This document shows, in pieces, positions 1 through 8,595 of a stretch of DNA of 64,000 bases. Within the stretch, counting starts at the first letter, position 1; the number at the start of each line of letters is the position of its first letter. The translations under genes and the position numbers were made by a program. The notes beneath the pieces are model-generated. The model saw only the letters and a program-made list of their open reading frames with translations. It had not been told where the DNA came from and searched no databases. The DNA lies in NCBI GenBank assembly GCA_963707065.1, contig CAVPPJ010000013.1, forward strand, positions 1 to 64,000, given 5' to 3'. Origin of the DNA: Palsa-506 sp963707065 (lineage in GTDB: Bacteria > Actinomycetota > Actinomycetes > Streptosporangiales > Streptosporangiaceae).

Positions 1-1299
1 GGCGCGGAAGGCGGCCCTGGGGTCGTCGGCGAGGCGGCGGGCGGCGAGCAGCGTGGCGGGGCGGCTGGTCCACCGGGCCATGCCCCTTGCCGCGGCCATG
101 GTGAGCCACGGGCCCGCGATGAGCAGGCCGACGATGATGAGCAGGAAACTGGACGCGAACGCCTGGATCTGCCCGGAGATGGAGGCCGGGTGGCCGTGGA
201 CGGTCCAGAAGCCGAGTTCGGCCAGGCCGGCCAGCAGCGGCACCACCCGCCAGGCCCGCGGCGGCTTCGGCGTCGCCCGGCGGGCGACGCCGAGCGGGGA
301 GATGTGCACCCGGCGCAGCGCCAGCGGGCCGCCACCGCGGCGAAGACGGGCACGCCGATCGCGACCGCAAGGATGTCCGCGCAGGCTGAGCGACAGTTCG
401 GCAGGGAAGAACGGCTGGCCGATGAACGGGATGCCCGCGACCGGGATGCGCAGCAGGAAGAAGATCCCGAACCCGGCCGCCACCCCCAGGATCCCGGCCA
501 CCGTCGATTCGGTGGCGGCGAGCAGGGAGACCTGCCTGCGGGTCGCGCCGGCCAGGCGCATCGCCGCGAACCGTTCCTCGCGGCGGGCGGCCGACAGCCG
601 GGTCGCGGTGGCGATGAAGATCAGCACCGGGGCCAGGATGGCCAGCGCCACGACGGACAGGATGAGGTCGATGCTGCTCTTCCCGCCTCCCGAGTCGGGC
701 GGGGTGTAGGTCAGGCCCTTGGGGTTGGCCTCCGTCGGGGGGACGGGCCAGCCCACCTCCGTTGTGGAGATCGACGTCACCGGCACGCTGTGCGGAGTGT
801 GCGCGAGCTGCGCCGGGGTGCGCCCGACGATGATGACCAGCGAGTTCGGCGACGGCAGCGCGGCGTCGCCGATCGTGCCGGCCAGGTGGCCGGGGTAGCG
901 GCCGGCCAGCTGGTTCGCCGGGGTGCTGCGCAGCAGCGCGGCGAGAGCGGGCGAGGCGTAGTACTGGCCGGGTCCGGGGTCCCGGGGGATGCCGGGCGGC
1001 ACCGGGGACGAGGCGCCGGTGGCGGCCACGTCGAAGCGGTTGATCGTCTGGCCGCCGAAGATGTCGCTGCGGGGGTGCCACCACAGCGGGGCGACGCCCG
1101 TGGCCGGGCCCGGGGGCACCCACGCGGTGCCGGTCCAGAACCAGGCGTGGCGGTTGTTCCAGGCGGTGACCGCGTTGGTCGCGGCCACGGCGGTCAGCAG
1201 CAGGCCGACGCCGAGGCCGACCGCGACGGCCAGGATGACCAGGCGGGTGATCGCCTCGCGGCCGCCGCTGATGACCAGGCGGAGCCCGAGGAGGATCAC
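1..1299 (-). CDS. FtsX-like ABC transporter permease (partial, runs off the left edge)
   Basis: Membrane permease partner of the adjacent ATPase. The GTG start at 1299 overlaps the ATPase stop as GTGA, so the two are translationally coupled. About 433 codons are in the window. Residues 20-42 form an N-terminal membrane segment, followed by a long extracellular stretch rich in Trp, Pro and Gly, then two more hydrophobic segments, the FtsX-type link RRVHISPLGVARRATPK and another hydrophobic pair near the left edge. Around positions 323-381 the frame reads an Arg-rich stretch where the family has a membrane helix. The neighbouring frame there encodes DILAVAIGVPVFAAVAA, so a compensated +1/-1 frameshift pair is likely. 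Substrate is unknown; such PadR-controlled FtsX systems are often peptide or lipid exporters. The C-terminus is missing. Confidence 0.85.
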   Translation of the reverse strand, partial: MILLGLRLVISGGREAITRLVILAVAVGLGVGLLLTAVAATNAVTAWNNRHAWFWTGTAWVPPGPATGVAPLWWHPRSDIFGGQTINRFDVAATGASSPVPPGIPRDPGPGQYYASPALAALLRSTPANQLAGRYPGHLAGTIGDAALPSPNSLVIIVGRTPAQLAHTPHSVPVTSISTTEVGWPVPPTEANPKGLTYTPPDSGGGKSSIDLILSVVALAILAPVLIFIATATRLSAARREERFAAMRLAGATRRQVSLLAATESTVAGILGVAAGFGIFFLLRIPVAGIPFIGQPFFPAELSLSLRGHPCGRDRRARLRRGGGPLALRRVHISPLGVARRATPKPPRAWRVVPLLAGLAELGFWTVHGHPASISGQIQAFASSFLLIIVGLLIAGPWLTMAAARGMARWTSRPATLLAARRLADDPRAAFRA

Positions 1300-2012
1300 G
1301 GCTTGGCCCCGGTGAGCGTGCTGACCGTGCCGTCTCGGACGACGACCTCGCGGTCGGCGTAGGCGGCGACCCGGGCGTCGTGGGTGACCAGGATGACGGT
1401 GGTGCCGTGCTCGCGGGCCGCGGCGGTGAGCAGGTCCATCACCAGCTCCCCGGACACCGAGTCCAGCGACCCGGTCGGCTCGTCGGCGAACAGCAGCTCA
1501 GGACCGGCGACCAGGCCGCGGGCCAGGGCGACGCGCTGCGCCTGCCCGCCGGACAGCTCCCCGGACCTTCGGTGCTCAAGCCCGTCCAGGCCGAGCACGG
1601 GAAACCATTTCCTGGCCGCCGTCATCGCCGGGCCGCGGCGCGTTCCCGACAGCAGCAAGGGCAGGGCGACGTTCTCCTCCGCTGCCAGCTCGGGGACCAG
1701 CTGACCGGACTGGAACACGAACCCGAACCGGTCCCGGCGCAGCGTGCTGCGCCGCTCGTCGCTCAGGGTGTCCAGCCGCTGCCCGCCGAACCACACCTGC
1801 CCCTCCTCGGGGACCAGGATGCCCGCCAGGCAGTGCAGCAACGTGGACTTGCCAGAGCCGCTCGGCCCCATGACCGCGACGATCTCGCCCTGCCGGACTC
1901 CCAGCGAGGCGCCGCGCAGCGCCGGCGTGCTGCCGAACGACTTCACCAGGTCCCGCGCCTCGACAATGTTCCCGGCCTTGGGTTCCGCCACGGCGGGGAG
2001 GTTCGCGGTCAT
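1296..2012 (-). CDS. ABC transporter ATP-binding protein (LolD/MacB-like)
   Basis: Cytoplasmic ATPase of 238 aa that powers the FtsX permease encoded next to it. Visible motifs in order: Walker A GPSGSGKST near residue 45, Q-loop FVFQSGQLVPEL, signature LSGGQAQRVALARG, Walker B LLFADEPTGSLD and switch histidine VILVTHD. The start ATG at 2012 shares its A with the TGA of the PadR gene (TGATG). The longer open frame to 2066 would run into the regulator, so the coupled ATG is preferred. The order regulator-ATPase-permease on one strand is typical of a PadR-controlled export operon. Family assignment is firm; the substrate cannot be told. Confidence 0.95.
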   Translation of the reverse strand: MTANLPAVAEPKAGNIVEARDLVKSFGSTPALRGASLGVRQGEIVAVMGPSGSGKSTLLHCLAGILVPEEGQVWFGGQRLDTLSDERRSTLRRDRFGFVFQSGQLVPELAAEENVALPLLLSGTRRGPAMTAARKWFPVLGLDGLEHRRSGELSGGQAQRVALARGLVAGPELLFADEPTGSLDSVSGELVMDLLTAAAREHGTTVILVTHDARVAAYADREVVVRDGTVSTLTGAKP

Positions 2013-2533
2013 CAGTGCACCGCCCGTTCGAGCAGGTCCAGCCGGGCCGCGGTGTGGTCGATCCATCGCAGGTCAGCCTCCAGACGGTAGAGCGCGTGGT
2101 CGGCGAGCAGCACGTTGAGCGGATCGGCGTCCCGCTTGAGCTCGGTGAGCTCACGCATCCGCTGCAGGTGCGCCGCCCGCTGCTTGTCGAGGTAGCTGCT
2201 GGCCGGGCGGCCGAGCATCAGGGCGAGTACCACCTTGGCGAACAGCTCGCTGGTGAGGTCCGGCTCCGGCGGGGCCGGCTCGGCCAGCCACCGCTCCACG
2301 TCGGCCATGCCTGCCTCGGTGATGACGTACCGGCGCCGTTCCGGCCCGGCCCCCTGCTCGACCGGTCCGGGGATCGCCTTCCCGTCCCTGGCCAGCCGGG
2401 ACAGGGTCGCGTACACCTGGCTGTAGCGCAGTGGCCTGCCCCGGCCGAAGAACGCGTCATAATCCCGTTTCAGGTCATACCCGTGGCTCGGTCCCCGCTC
2501 AAGCAGGCCAAGCAATGTCAGCGGAACACTCAC
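2012..2533 (-). CDS. PadR family transcriptional regulator
   Basis: DNA-binding regulator of 173 aa. The N-terminal winged helix matches PadR (LTLLGLLERGPSHGYDLKRDYD, then YSQVYATLSRLARDG), with the wing around ERRRYVITEAG and a C-terminal helical dimerisation part (PadR C-terminal type, about residues 95-170). The GTG at 2533 is chosen over the upstream TTG at 2539. It lies 7 nt after a TATTCT -10-like hexamer (2541-2546), which suggests a leaderless transcript, and no Shine-Dalgarno sequence is visible. The promoter is covered by a perfect palindrome, so autorepression of the regulator-ABC operon is likely. The ligand is probably a toxic compound, by analogy with LmrR and PadR; that is inference. 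Confidence 0.92.
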   Translation of the reverse strand: MSVPLTLLGLLERGPSHGYDLKRDYDAFFGRGRPLRYSQVYATLSRLARDGKAIPGPVEQGAGPERRRYVITEAGMADVERWLAEPAPPEPDLTSELFAKVVLALMLGRPASSYLDKQRAAHLQRMRELTELKRDADPLNVLLADHALYRLEADLRWIDHTAARLDLLERAVH

Positions 2534-2535
2534 AA

Positions 2536-2566
2536 CCAAGAGAATACTCTAAGAGTATTCTCTTGG
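2536..2566. promoter_or_regulatory. Perfect 31-bp palindromic operator of the PadR-ABC operon
   Basis: Two 15-bp arms (2536-2550 and 2552-2566) are exact reverse complements around one central A. The arm core is AAGAGAATACTCT. On the minus strand the arm proximal to the gene contains TATTCT (2546 to 2541), spaced 7 nt from the GTG start of the PadR gene, so a bound repressor would cover the -10 element and transcription start. The match is far beyond chance in a 70 percent G+C genome and the site is AT-rich against its surroundings. Confidence 0.85.
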
Positions 2567-2716
2567 AAAGTAGTTTCAGGCGCCCGGTTCGGGCCGCTGA
2601 ACCTGCAGCGACGGCCGACCGCGGCTGGCAGCCCGCCTGCTGAAGGACCTGGTACGTGGGTGCCGTTGGAGAAGTGCCGGGTGCCGCGGCTGAGCTAGCG
2701 CACCCGGCCCTCCGTG

Positions 2717-3616
2717 CTACCCGGAATTCCCGGGTGCCGCCGAAGACGGCCAGTGTGCTGGGCTCACGAGCGAGGCTGGCAGCTTAGTGCCGGGGTCGCC
2801 CTTCGCGGCGTCGAGCTGGGATTGGGTGAGAAAAATGCTCCCGGTGAGGTCGGCGCCGCTCAGGTCGGCGCCCCTGAGATCGGCGCCGGTGAGATCGGCG
2901 CCCCGCAGGTCGGCGCCGCTGAGATCAGTCCCGATCAGGGAAGCGCCCCTGAGACTGGCACCTGCCAAGCCGGCGCCCCTGAGGTCTTTCCCGGTCAGAT
3001 CGGCGCCCCTGTGGTCGACTCCGGTCAGGCTGGCGCCCTCGGGGCCGACTGCCTCGCGCCGGGCACCCGCTCGCGCTAGCTCGCTCGCGCGCAGCAGCAG
3101 CGCATTGACGCCTCGTCGGTGCGCATTCACGTCCAGCGCCGCCAGGGCCTCGGGACTGCCGCCCGCGAGACGCTCGGTCTCCCGCAGCGCGGCGCTGAGC
3201 TCACTGTGCAGCGGGCGGGCCGGCCGCATCGCCAGTGCCTCGGTCAGGTACCAGAGCAGCTCATGGAGCTGCCGCACGATGGCAAACACGTCGAACATCT
3301 GCGCGGCAATCTCCGGCGCCTGCCGCCAGTCCCGGCCACCAAAGGTGACCTGGGCGACCTGCTGCCCCGCTCCGAAGCAGTCATAAACCGCGCAGCCGCC
3401 GAAGCCCCGCGGCCTGAGCCGATCGTGAATGGAGCAGCGGAAATCCGGTTGCAGGTTCGGGCACGGCTGCCCGGCGGGCTTGCTGATGGCGAAGTCCGCC
3501 GAGGCCGAGAAGGCCGGTGCGACGCAGCACAGCGCGAAGCACCGTTCGCAGTCCGCCCGCAGGCTCAGCCGGTCTCCGCCGGAGACCTGCTCGACGCGCT
3601 GGTGTCCCTCGGGCAA
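2717..3616 (-). CDS. Cys-rich N-terminal domain fused to a pentapeptide-repeat C-terminus
   Basis: Protein of 299 aa with three parts. Residues 23-80 hold eight cysteines (23, 26, 30, 31, 52, 61, 75, 80) plus His64, in a CxxC...CC pattern resembling YkgJ-type metal-chelating domains. Residues 85-190 are helical and hydrophobic-patterned. Residues about 195-262 are some 13 pentapeptide repeats of the A(D/N)LxG type (GADLRGADLTGADL and similar), predicted to form a right-handed quadrilateral beta helix. The TTG start at 3616 is supported by GGGAG seven nt upstream. Some pentapeptide proteins mimic DNA and inhibit gyrase, but nothing here proves that role. It is a single gene with no clear operon partner. 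Function unknown. Confidence 0.8.
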   Translation of the reverse strand: MPEGHQRVEQVSGGDRLSLRADCERCFALCCVAPAFSASADFAISKPAGQPCPNLQPDFRCSIHDRLRPRGFGGCAVYDCFGAGQQVAQVTFGGRDWRQAPEIAAQMFDVFAIVRQLHELLWYLTEALAMRPARPLHSELSAALRETERLAGGSPEALAALDVNAHRRGVNALLLRASELARAGARREAVGPEGASLTGVDHRGADLTGKDLRGAGLAGASLRGASLIGTDLSGADLRGADLTGADLRGADLSGADLTGSIFLTQSQLDAAKGDPGTKLPASLVSPAHWPSSAAPGNSG

Positions 3617-3711
3617 GTGAGGTCTCCCGCTGGCTTGAGAACGCTAGCTGAACAGCACCATCCGTGGCCGAACACGGACATCGGGCGCCGGCCTGCGCTG
3701 ACGTTATCAAG

Positions 3712-3749
3712 TTGACCCCGGGTCGTCACCACGCGCTACCATTCTGGGC
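3712..3749 (+). promoter_or_regulatory. Candidate leaderless promoter of valS
   Basis: TTGACC at 3712-3717 and TACCAT at 3737-3742 are separated by 19 nt. TACCAT is followed by exactly 7 nt before the ATG at 3750, so transcription would start at or next to the start codon. No Shine-Dalgarno sequence is present. The same geometry recurs before other genes in the window. Confidence 0.45.
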
Positions 3750-6507
3750 ATGAGTACTGACTTCCGCCCCAGCGACGTGCCAGCCAAGCCCACGCTTGAC
3801 GGCATCGAAGAGAAGTGGTCGCGCGAGTGGGAAAAGGTGCGGGTAGTACAACTTTGACCGTAGTAAGAGCCGCGATGGCGTCTACGCCATCGACACTCCC
3901 CCGCTGACGGTCAGCGGGTCACTGCACATCGGGCACGTTTTCTCGTTTACCCACACGGATACCATCGCGCGGTTCCAGCGGATGCGCGGCAAGGAAGTCT
4001 TCTACCCGATCGGCTGGGACGACAACGGGCTGCCGACCGAGCGCCGCGTGCAGAACTACTTCGGCGTCCGGTGCGACCCGTCACTCCCCTACGACCCCGA
4101 ATTCGAGCCGCCTGCGCAGGCAGCGGGACGACCACAGGGCCGGCAGATGCCCCCGTCCCAGCAGATCCCGGTGTCGCGGCGCAACTTCGTGGCCCTGTGC
4201 GAGCAACAGACCGAGCGGGACGAGCAGTCCTACGAGGAAGCCTGGCGACGGCTCGGCCTGTCGGTCGACTGGAGCACCAAGTACCGGACTATCGACGAGC
4301 GGTCCCGCGCGGTGGCCCAGCGTGGCTTCCTGCGTAACCTCGCCCGTGGTGAGGCCTACCTGGCCGAGGGGCCATCGCTGTGGGACATCACATTCCGCAC
4401 CGCGGTCGCGCAGGCCGAGCTGGAGGACAGGCCGGTGCGGGCCGCGTATTTCAGGATCGCTTTTCCGGTCAGGGACGGCGGTTCCTATCCGGGCAGCCCC
4501 GGCCCGCATCCTGCGGAAATGGCCGAAGTGGTGGTGGCGACCACCCGGCCCGAGCTGCTGCCCGGCTGCGTGGCGCTGGTCGCGCACCCGGACGATGAGC
4601 GGTACGCCAGCCTGATCGGGCGCATGGTCCGCACGCCGGTGTTCGGCGTGGCCGTGCCGGTCCTCGCGCACCAGCTGGCCGAGCCGGGCAAGGGCACCGG
4701 CATCGCGATGGTATGCACGTTCGGCGACATGACCGACGTGACCTGGTGGCGTGACCTGCAGCTGGCGACCCGCCCGGTGATCGGCCGGGACGGCAGGCTG
4801 CTGGCTGAGCCGCCGCCCGGTATCGACGGCGCCGAAGGGCGCGCCGCCTACGGCGAGCTGGCCGGCGCGACGGCGAAGGCGGCCAGGCAGCGGATGGCGG
4901 AGCTGCTGGCCGTGTCGGGGCATCTGCGCGGCGATCCCGAGCCGATCGAGCACGCGGTGAAGTTCTACGAGAAGGGCGACCGGCCGCTGGAGATCGTCAC
5001 CTCCCGGCAGTGGTACATCAGGAACGGCGGCAGGGACGCGGGCCTGCGGGCCGCGCTGCTCGCCCGCGGGCAGGAACTCGACTGGCACCCCGATCACATG
5101 CGCACCCGCTACGAGAACTGGGTCAATGGCCTGGCGGGCGACTGGCTGATCAGCAGGCAGCGTTACTTCGGGGTGCCGATCCCGGTCTGGTACCCGCTGG
5201 ACGAGGCGGGCGAGCCGCGTTATGACATCCCGATCGCGGCCGCCGACACCGCGCTGCCCGTGGACCCGGCCGCCGAAGCGCCGCCGGGGTATGCGGAGGA
5301 CCAGCGCGGCAAGCCCGGCGGGTTCGCCGGCGATCCGGACGTGATGGACACCTGGGCGACGTCCTCGCTGAGCCCGCAGATCGCCGGCGGCTGGAGCACC
5401 GACGATGACCTGTTCGGCCGGGTGTTCCCGATGGACCTGCGGCCGCAGGCGCACGAGATCATCCGGACCTGGCTGTTCTACACGGTGCTCAGGTCGCAGG
5501 CCGAGCACGGCCAGCTGCCCTGGCGGCATGCCGCGATCTCGGGCTGGATCCTGGACCCGGACCGCAAGAAGATGTCCAAGTCCAAGGGGAACGTGGTCAC
5601 GCCCGTCGACATGCTGCGCGAGTACGGCTCGGACGGAGTGCGCTACTGGGCGGCCAGCGCCCGGCTCGGGACTGACACTGCCTTCGACCCCGGTCAGCTC
5701 AAGATCGGGCGGCGGCTGGCCATCAAGATCCTCAACGCCAGCAGGTTCGTGCTGGCTGCGCTGCCCCAGGAAGCGGCCGCCGGCCCAGCAGGGACTGCTT
5801 CCCCGGCGGACAGATCAAATACAGCTATAACGGAGCAGCTGGACCTGGCCATGCTCTCCAGGCTGGCTGCGGTGGCGCGCCAGTGCACCGAGGCGTTCGA
5901 GGCATACGAGCACGCCCGGGCGCTGGAGTTGACCGAGCAGTTCTTCTGGTTCTTCTGTGACGACTACGTGGAACTGGTCAAGGCCAGGGCGTACGGCGCC
6001 CGCGGCAGCGAGGCCGCCCGGTCGGCCGTCGCAGCACTGCGGCTGGCGCTGTCGGTGCTGCTGCGGCTGTTCGCCCCGTTCCTGCCCTTCGTCACTGACG
6101 AGGTGTGGTCGTGGTGGCAGGACGGCTCGGTGCACCGCGCGCCATGGCCCGACCCCGCCGAGTTCCCGGTCGGCGCGGCTGGCGCGGTCGGCCCGGCTGG
6201 CGCGGTCGGCCCGGCTGGCGCGGTCGGCCCGGCTGGCGCAGTGGGCCCGGCTGGCGCGGAGCGGGCTGATGCCGCGGACCGGATGCTGGCGGCCGCCTCG
6301 GGCGCGATCGCGGCGATCCGGTCGGCCAAGTCAGCCGCCCGGCTGTCCATGCGGGCGCCGGTCACCGAGCTGACGGTGTCGGCGGCCGCTGCCGACCTCG
6401 AAGCGCTCACCGCCGTGCTGCCGGACGTGCAGGCGGCCGGCCAGGTCGCGAAGGTCCAGCTGCGCACGGCATCGATGCCGGAGCCCGGGTACGAGGTCAG
6501 CCTCTGA
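3750..6507 (+). CDS. valS: Valine--tRNA ligase, interrupted by a +1 frameshift as sequenced
   Basis: Class I aminoacyl-tRNA synthetase that charges tRNA-Val; about 918 aa if the frame is restored. The ATG at 3750 opens MSTDFRPSDVPAKPTLDGIEE, but this frame stops at the TGA at 3855. The rest lies in the +1 frame from about 3847 (YNFDRSKSRDGVYAIDTPP). Signature motifs are GSLHIGHVF (HIGH) near 3925 and KKMSKSKGNVV (KMSKS) at about 5566-5598. Editing-domain and anticodon-domain sequence follow. Near the C-terminus an inserted GPAGAV hexapeptide repeat (18-bp DNA unit, about 6170-6255) precedes the terminal helices. Synthetases are essential, so the break is either a sequencing indel, a true pseudogene with another copy elsewhere, or recoding at CTT-TGA-C (see findings). 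Confidence 0.88.
6175..6255 (+). repeat. 18-bp tandem repeat inside valS
   Basis: About four copies of an 18-bp unit (GGCCCGGCTGGCGCGGTC) encode (GPAGAV)n, a collagen-like linker just before the C-terminal arm of ValS. The unit length keeps the reading frame. Confidence 0.85.
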
Positions 6508-6522
6508 GTGGCGGCCCGCGGG

Positions 6523-6535
6523 TATTCTCTGTGGC
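6523..6535 (+). promoter_or_regulatory. Candidate leaderless -10 of msrB
   Basis: TATTCT at 6523-6528 is followed by 7 nt and then the msrB ATG at 6536. The hexamer is identical to the one embedded in the PadR operator. There is no Shine-Dalgarno sequence. Confidence 0.45.
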
Positions 6536-6961
6536 ATGGAGAATGTCCAGCTGACAGACAAGGAATGGCGCGAGCGGCTGACCCCCGAGGAGTACCGCGT
6601 GCTGCGGCAGGCGGGCACCGAGGCCGCGTTCACCGGCGAGTACACCGATACCAAGACCGAGGGCGTTTACCGCTGCCGGGCATGCGGCGCGGAGCTGTTC
6701 AGGTCTGCGGAGAAGTTCGAATCGCACTGCGGCTGGCCGAGCTTCTACCAGCCGACGGCGGACGACGCCGTGGTGCTGCTGGAGGACCGCTCGATGGGTG
6801 CGGTCCGCACCGAGGTGCGCTGCGCCAACTGCGGCTCCCACCTGGGGCATGTGTTCGAGGGCGAGGGTTACGAGGTGCCCACCGATCAGCGCTGGTGCAT
6901 CAACTCGGTCTCGCTGACGCTGGAGCCGGCGCGGGACAACGGCGAAGCGACCGGGAGCTAA
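6536..6961 (+). CDS. msrB: Peptide-methionine (R)-S-oxide reductase MsrB
   Basis: Reduces methionine-R-sulfoxide in oxidised proteins, in the cytosol. The 141-aa length is normal. The zinc site is visible as RCRACG and CANCGSHLGH, the conserved CGWPSF lies near residue 63, and the catalytic Cys sits in RWCINSVSL (RYCINSVSL in most homologues). The stop codon shares one base with the start of the next gene (TAATG), so the cupin gene is probably co-transcribed. The ATG lies 28 nt after the valS stop but has its own -10-like element. Family identity is firm. Confidence 0.97.
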   Translation: MENVQLTDKEWRERLTPEEYRVLRQAGTEAAFTGEYTDTKTEGVYRCRACGAELFRSAEKFESHCGWPSFYQPTADDAVVLLEDRSMGAVRTEVRCANCGSHLGHVFEGEGYEVPTDQRWCINSVSLTLEPARDNGEATGS

Positions 6962-7383
6962 TGGCTGACGGGGAGGCGGCCGCCGGCGACGCGCGGCTGC
7001 GATTGGTCAGGGCAGCCGAGCTGTCCGGCGCGACCGCGCAGACGAGCGGCATGGTCCGGGCGGCCGCGATCTCCGGCGACCTGGTGGGAGCCCAGTCGCT
7101 CTGGATGGGCCGGACCGTGCTGACTGCGGGAGCGTCGTCCGGTGATCATCACCACGGCGAGTCCGAGACCGGGATCTTCGTGGTGTCGGGCAGCCCGGCG
7201 TTCGTCTACCGGGATCCGGCCTCCGGCGAGGTCGTCCGGCTTGAACCAGAACCCGGCGACTATGTCTGGGTGCCGCCGCACGTCCCGCACCGGGAGGAGA
7301 ACCGATCGCCGGACACCGAGGCGGTCGTCGTGATCGCCCGGTCCACCCAGGAAGCGATCGTCGTCAACGTCAGCGGCCTCTGA
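6961..7383 (+). CDS. Cupin domain protein
   Basis: Small 140-aa single-domain cupin. The first motif is SGDHHHGESETGIFVVSG with metal-ligand-type His and Glu residues (about residues 60-77), and the second motif is GDYVWVPPHVPHREEN (about residues 99-114). No other domain is present. It starts at the ATG that overlaps the msrB stop by one base, so it is coupled to a repair gene for oxidised methionine; a redox or dioxygenase-like role is possible but not shown. Substrate unknown. Confidence 0.85.
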   Translation: MADGEAAAGDARLRLVRAAELSGATAQTSGMVRAAAISGDLVGAQSLWMGRTVLTAGASSGDHHHGESETGIFVVSGSPAFVYRDPASGEVVRLEPEPGDYVWVPPHVPHREENRSPDTEAVVVIARSTQEAIVVNVSGL

Positions 7384-7492
7384 ACGCCCCTCAACGCCGG
7401 AGACATTCGAGTTCCGCGAGCAGGCCAGCCGCGCTGTCCTCGTTGGCCAGCCCGGGTAGCGATCTTACGTGCCTGGCATCAGCACGCACATG

Positions 7493-8467
7493 TCATGCGC
7501 TGCCGGCCGGTGACGGCAGCGCGGAAGCCCTGTCGGCGACTGCCCGGACCTCATCGGCCACCCGCGGCCACACCTCGCGAGGCAGATCGTGCCCTACTCC
7601 GGGGAGGATGACGAGCCGCGCGCCCTCGATGGCAGCCGCAGTGTGCCGGGCGGCGGCCGTGCGCAGCAGCGGGTCCGCGTCGCCGTGCAGCACGAGGGCG
7701 GGTACCCGGAGCTGGGCTAGCCGGCCGCCGTGCCATTTCGCGCCCGCCTGGCGGCTCTGCGCGCCGGTGTCGCGGACGCCGCTGACGACGTCGCGCTCGA
7801 TCCGGGCCCGCGCCGCTGCCTCGTCAAAAGGGTAGCCCGGCGAGGCCACCGCGCGGGCGAGCGCCAGGGACAGGGCGATGTCGCCGTCGCGCCCCTCGGG
7901 GACCTTCATCCGCGACAGCCGGGCCAGCATCCCGGGACGCACATAGCGCATTCCGCGCAGCCCGCCGACGTCGCTCGGCAGCGAAGCCAGCGAGGTGATG
8001 CTGCGGACCCGGCGGGGATGGCGCAGTGCGGTGCGCTGTACCAGCTGGCCGCCCATCGATGCCCCGAGCAGATGCGCGGAGTCCCAGCCCAGCGCGTCAA
8101 GGACCGCTATCGCGTCGTCGGTCATGTCCTCGGCGGTGTATGCCGTCGAGCGGTTGCGGAGCACGGCAGCGAACGGGTTACTCGCCCCGGTGTCCGGAAA
8201 GTGAGTGGACTCGCCAGCGTCGCGCTGGTCGAAGGCCACCACGTGGAAGCCGTGGCCGATCAGCTCGTCGACCAGCCCTTGCGGCCACCAGAACCTGGAT
8301 ACGCCCAGGCCCATCACCAGCAGCAACGGATCACCGCCGGCGCCGCCGAGGTCCTCGAAAGCGATCTCCACGTCACCGTTCCTTGCATAACGCGTCGAGC
8401 TGGGTCCGTCAGGTGTCGTTGAGCTGGGTCCGTCAGGTGTCGTTGAGTTGGGTCCGTCTGGTGTCAT
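7493..8467 (-). CDS. Alpha/beta hydrolase
   Basis: Hydrolase of 324 aa with the alpha/beta fold. The nucleophile elbow is LLGASMGGQ, the acid is in LHGDADPL and the catalytic His is in LPGVGHDLP. The oxyanion region is MGLGVSRFWW. The start ATG at 8467 is preceded by GGAGG five nt upstream. The first 25 residues contain three copies of an 8-residue TPDGP(S/N)ST repeat encoded by 24-bp direct repeats; this is an unusual N-terminal tail. The gene is divergent from a TetR regulator with dyad operators in between, so it is probably the regulated target. Substrate unknown; homologues act on esters or as haloalkane-dehalogenase-like enzymes. Confidence 0.9.
   Translation of the reverse strand: MTPDGPNSTTPDGPSSTTPDGPSSTRYARNGDVEIAFEDLGGAGGDPLLLVMGLGVSRFWWPQGLVDELIGHGFHVVAFDQRDAGESTHFPDTGASNPFAAVLRNRSTAYTAEDMTDDAIAVLDALGWDSAHLLGASMGGQLVQRTALRHPRRVRSITSLASLPSDVGGLRGMRYVRPGMLARLSRMKVPEGRDGDIALSLALARAVASPGYPFDEAAARARIERDVVSGVRDTGAQSRQAGAKWHGGRLAQLRVPALVLHGDADPLLRTAAARHTAAAIEGARLVILPGVGHDLPREVWPRVADEVRAVADRASALPSPAGSA
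8398..8465 (-). repeat. 24-bp tandem repeat at the hydrolase N-terminus
   Basis: Nearly three copies of a 24-bp unit (GGGTCCGTCAGGTGTCGTTG as its first part on the plus strand) encode consecutive TPDGPSST peptides directly after the start codon. Confidence 0.85.
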
Positions 8468-8520
8468 CGTGTCCTCCAAAATCGTCACCATGTCCAGCGC
8501 ATCAATGTCCTGCGCATCAC

Positions 8521-8574
8521 TTTGCGAACATCGTTCGCGAAATACACTACCCTTTTGAGTACAGTGTTCGCAAA
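8521..8574. promoter_or_regulatory. Dyad operators between the hydrolase and TetR genes
   Basis: A perfect short palindrome GCGAAC-ATC-GTTCGC occupies 8524-8538. A 10-bp half TTTGCGAACA (8521-8530) is repeated inverted as TGTTCGCAAA at 8565-8574. Both lie in the 128-bp divergent intergenic region next to a TetR gene, which is the usual place for a TetR operator. TACACT (8543-8548) between them could serve as a -10. Confidence 0.65.
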
Positions 8575-8595
8575 CAACATTCCAGGAGGCTGCGG

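Noticed and set aside
4081..5529. A long minus-strand open frame of 482 codons opposite valS
   Set aside because: It lies opposite intact valS motifs (editing region and KMSKS), its translation is Arg/Pro/Gly-biased, and no family is recognisable. It is a compositional shadow of high-GC coding DNA.
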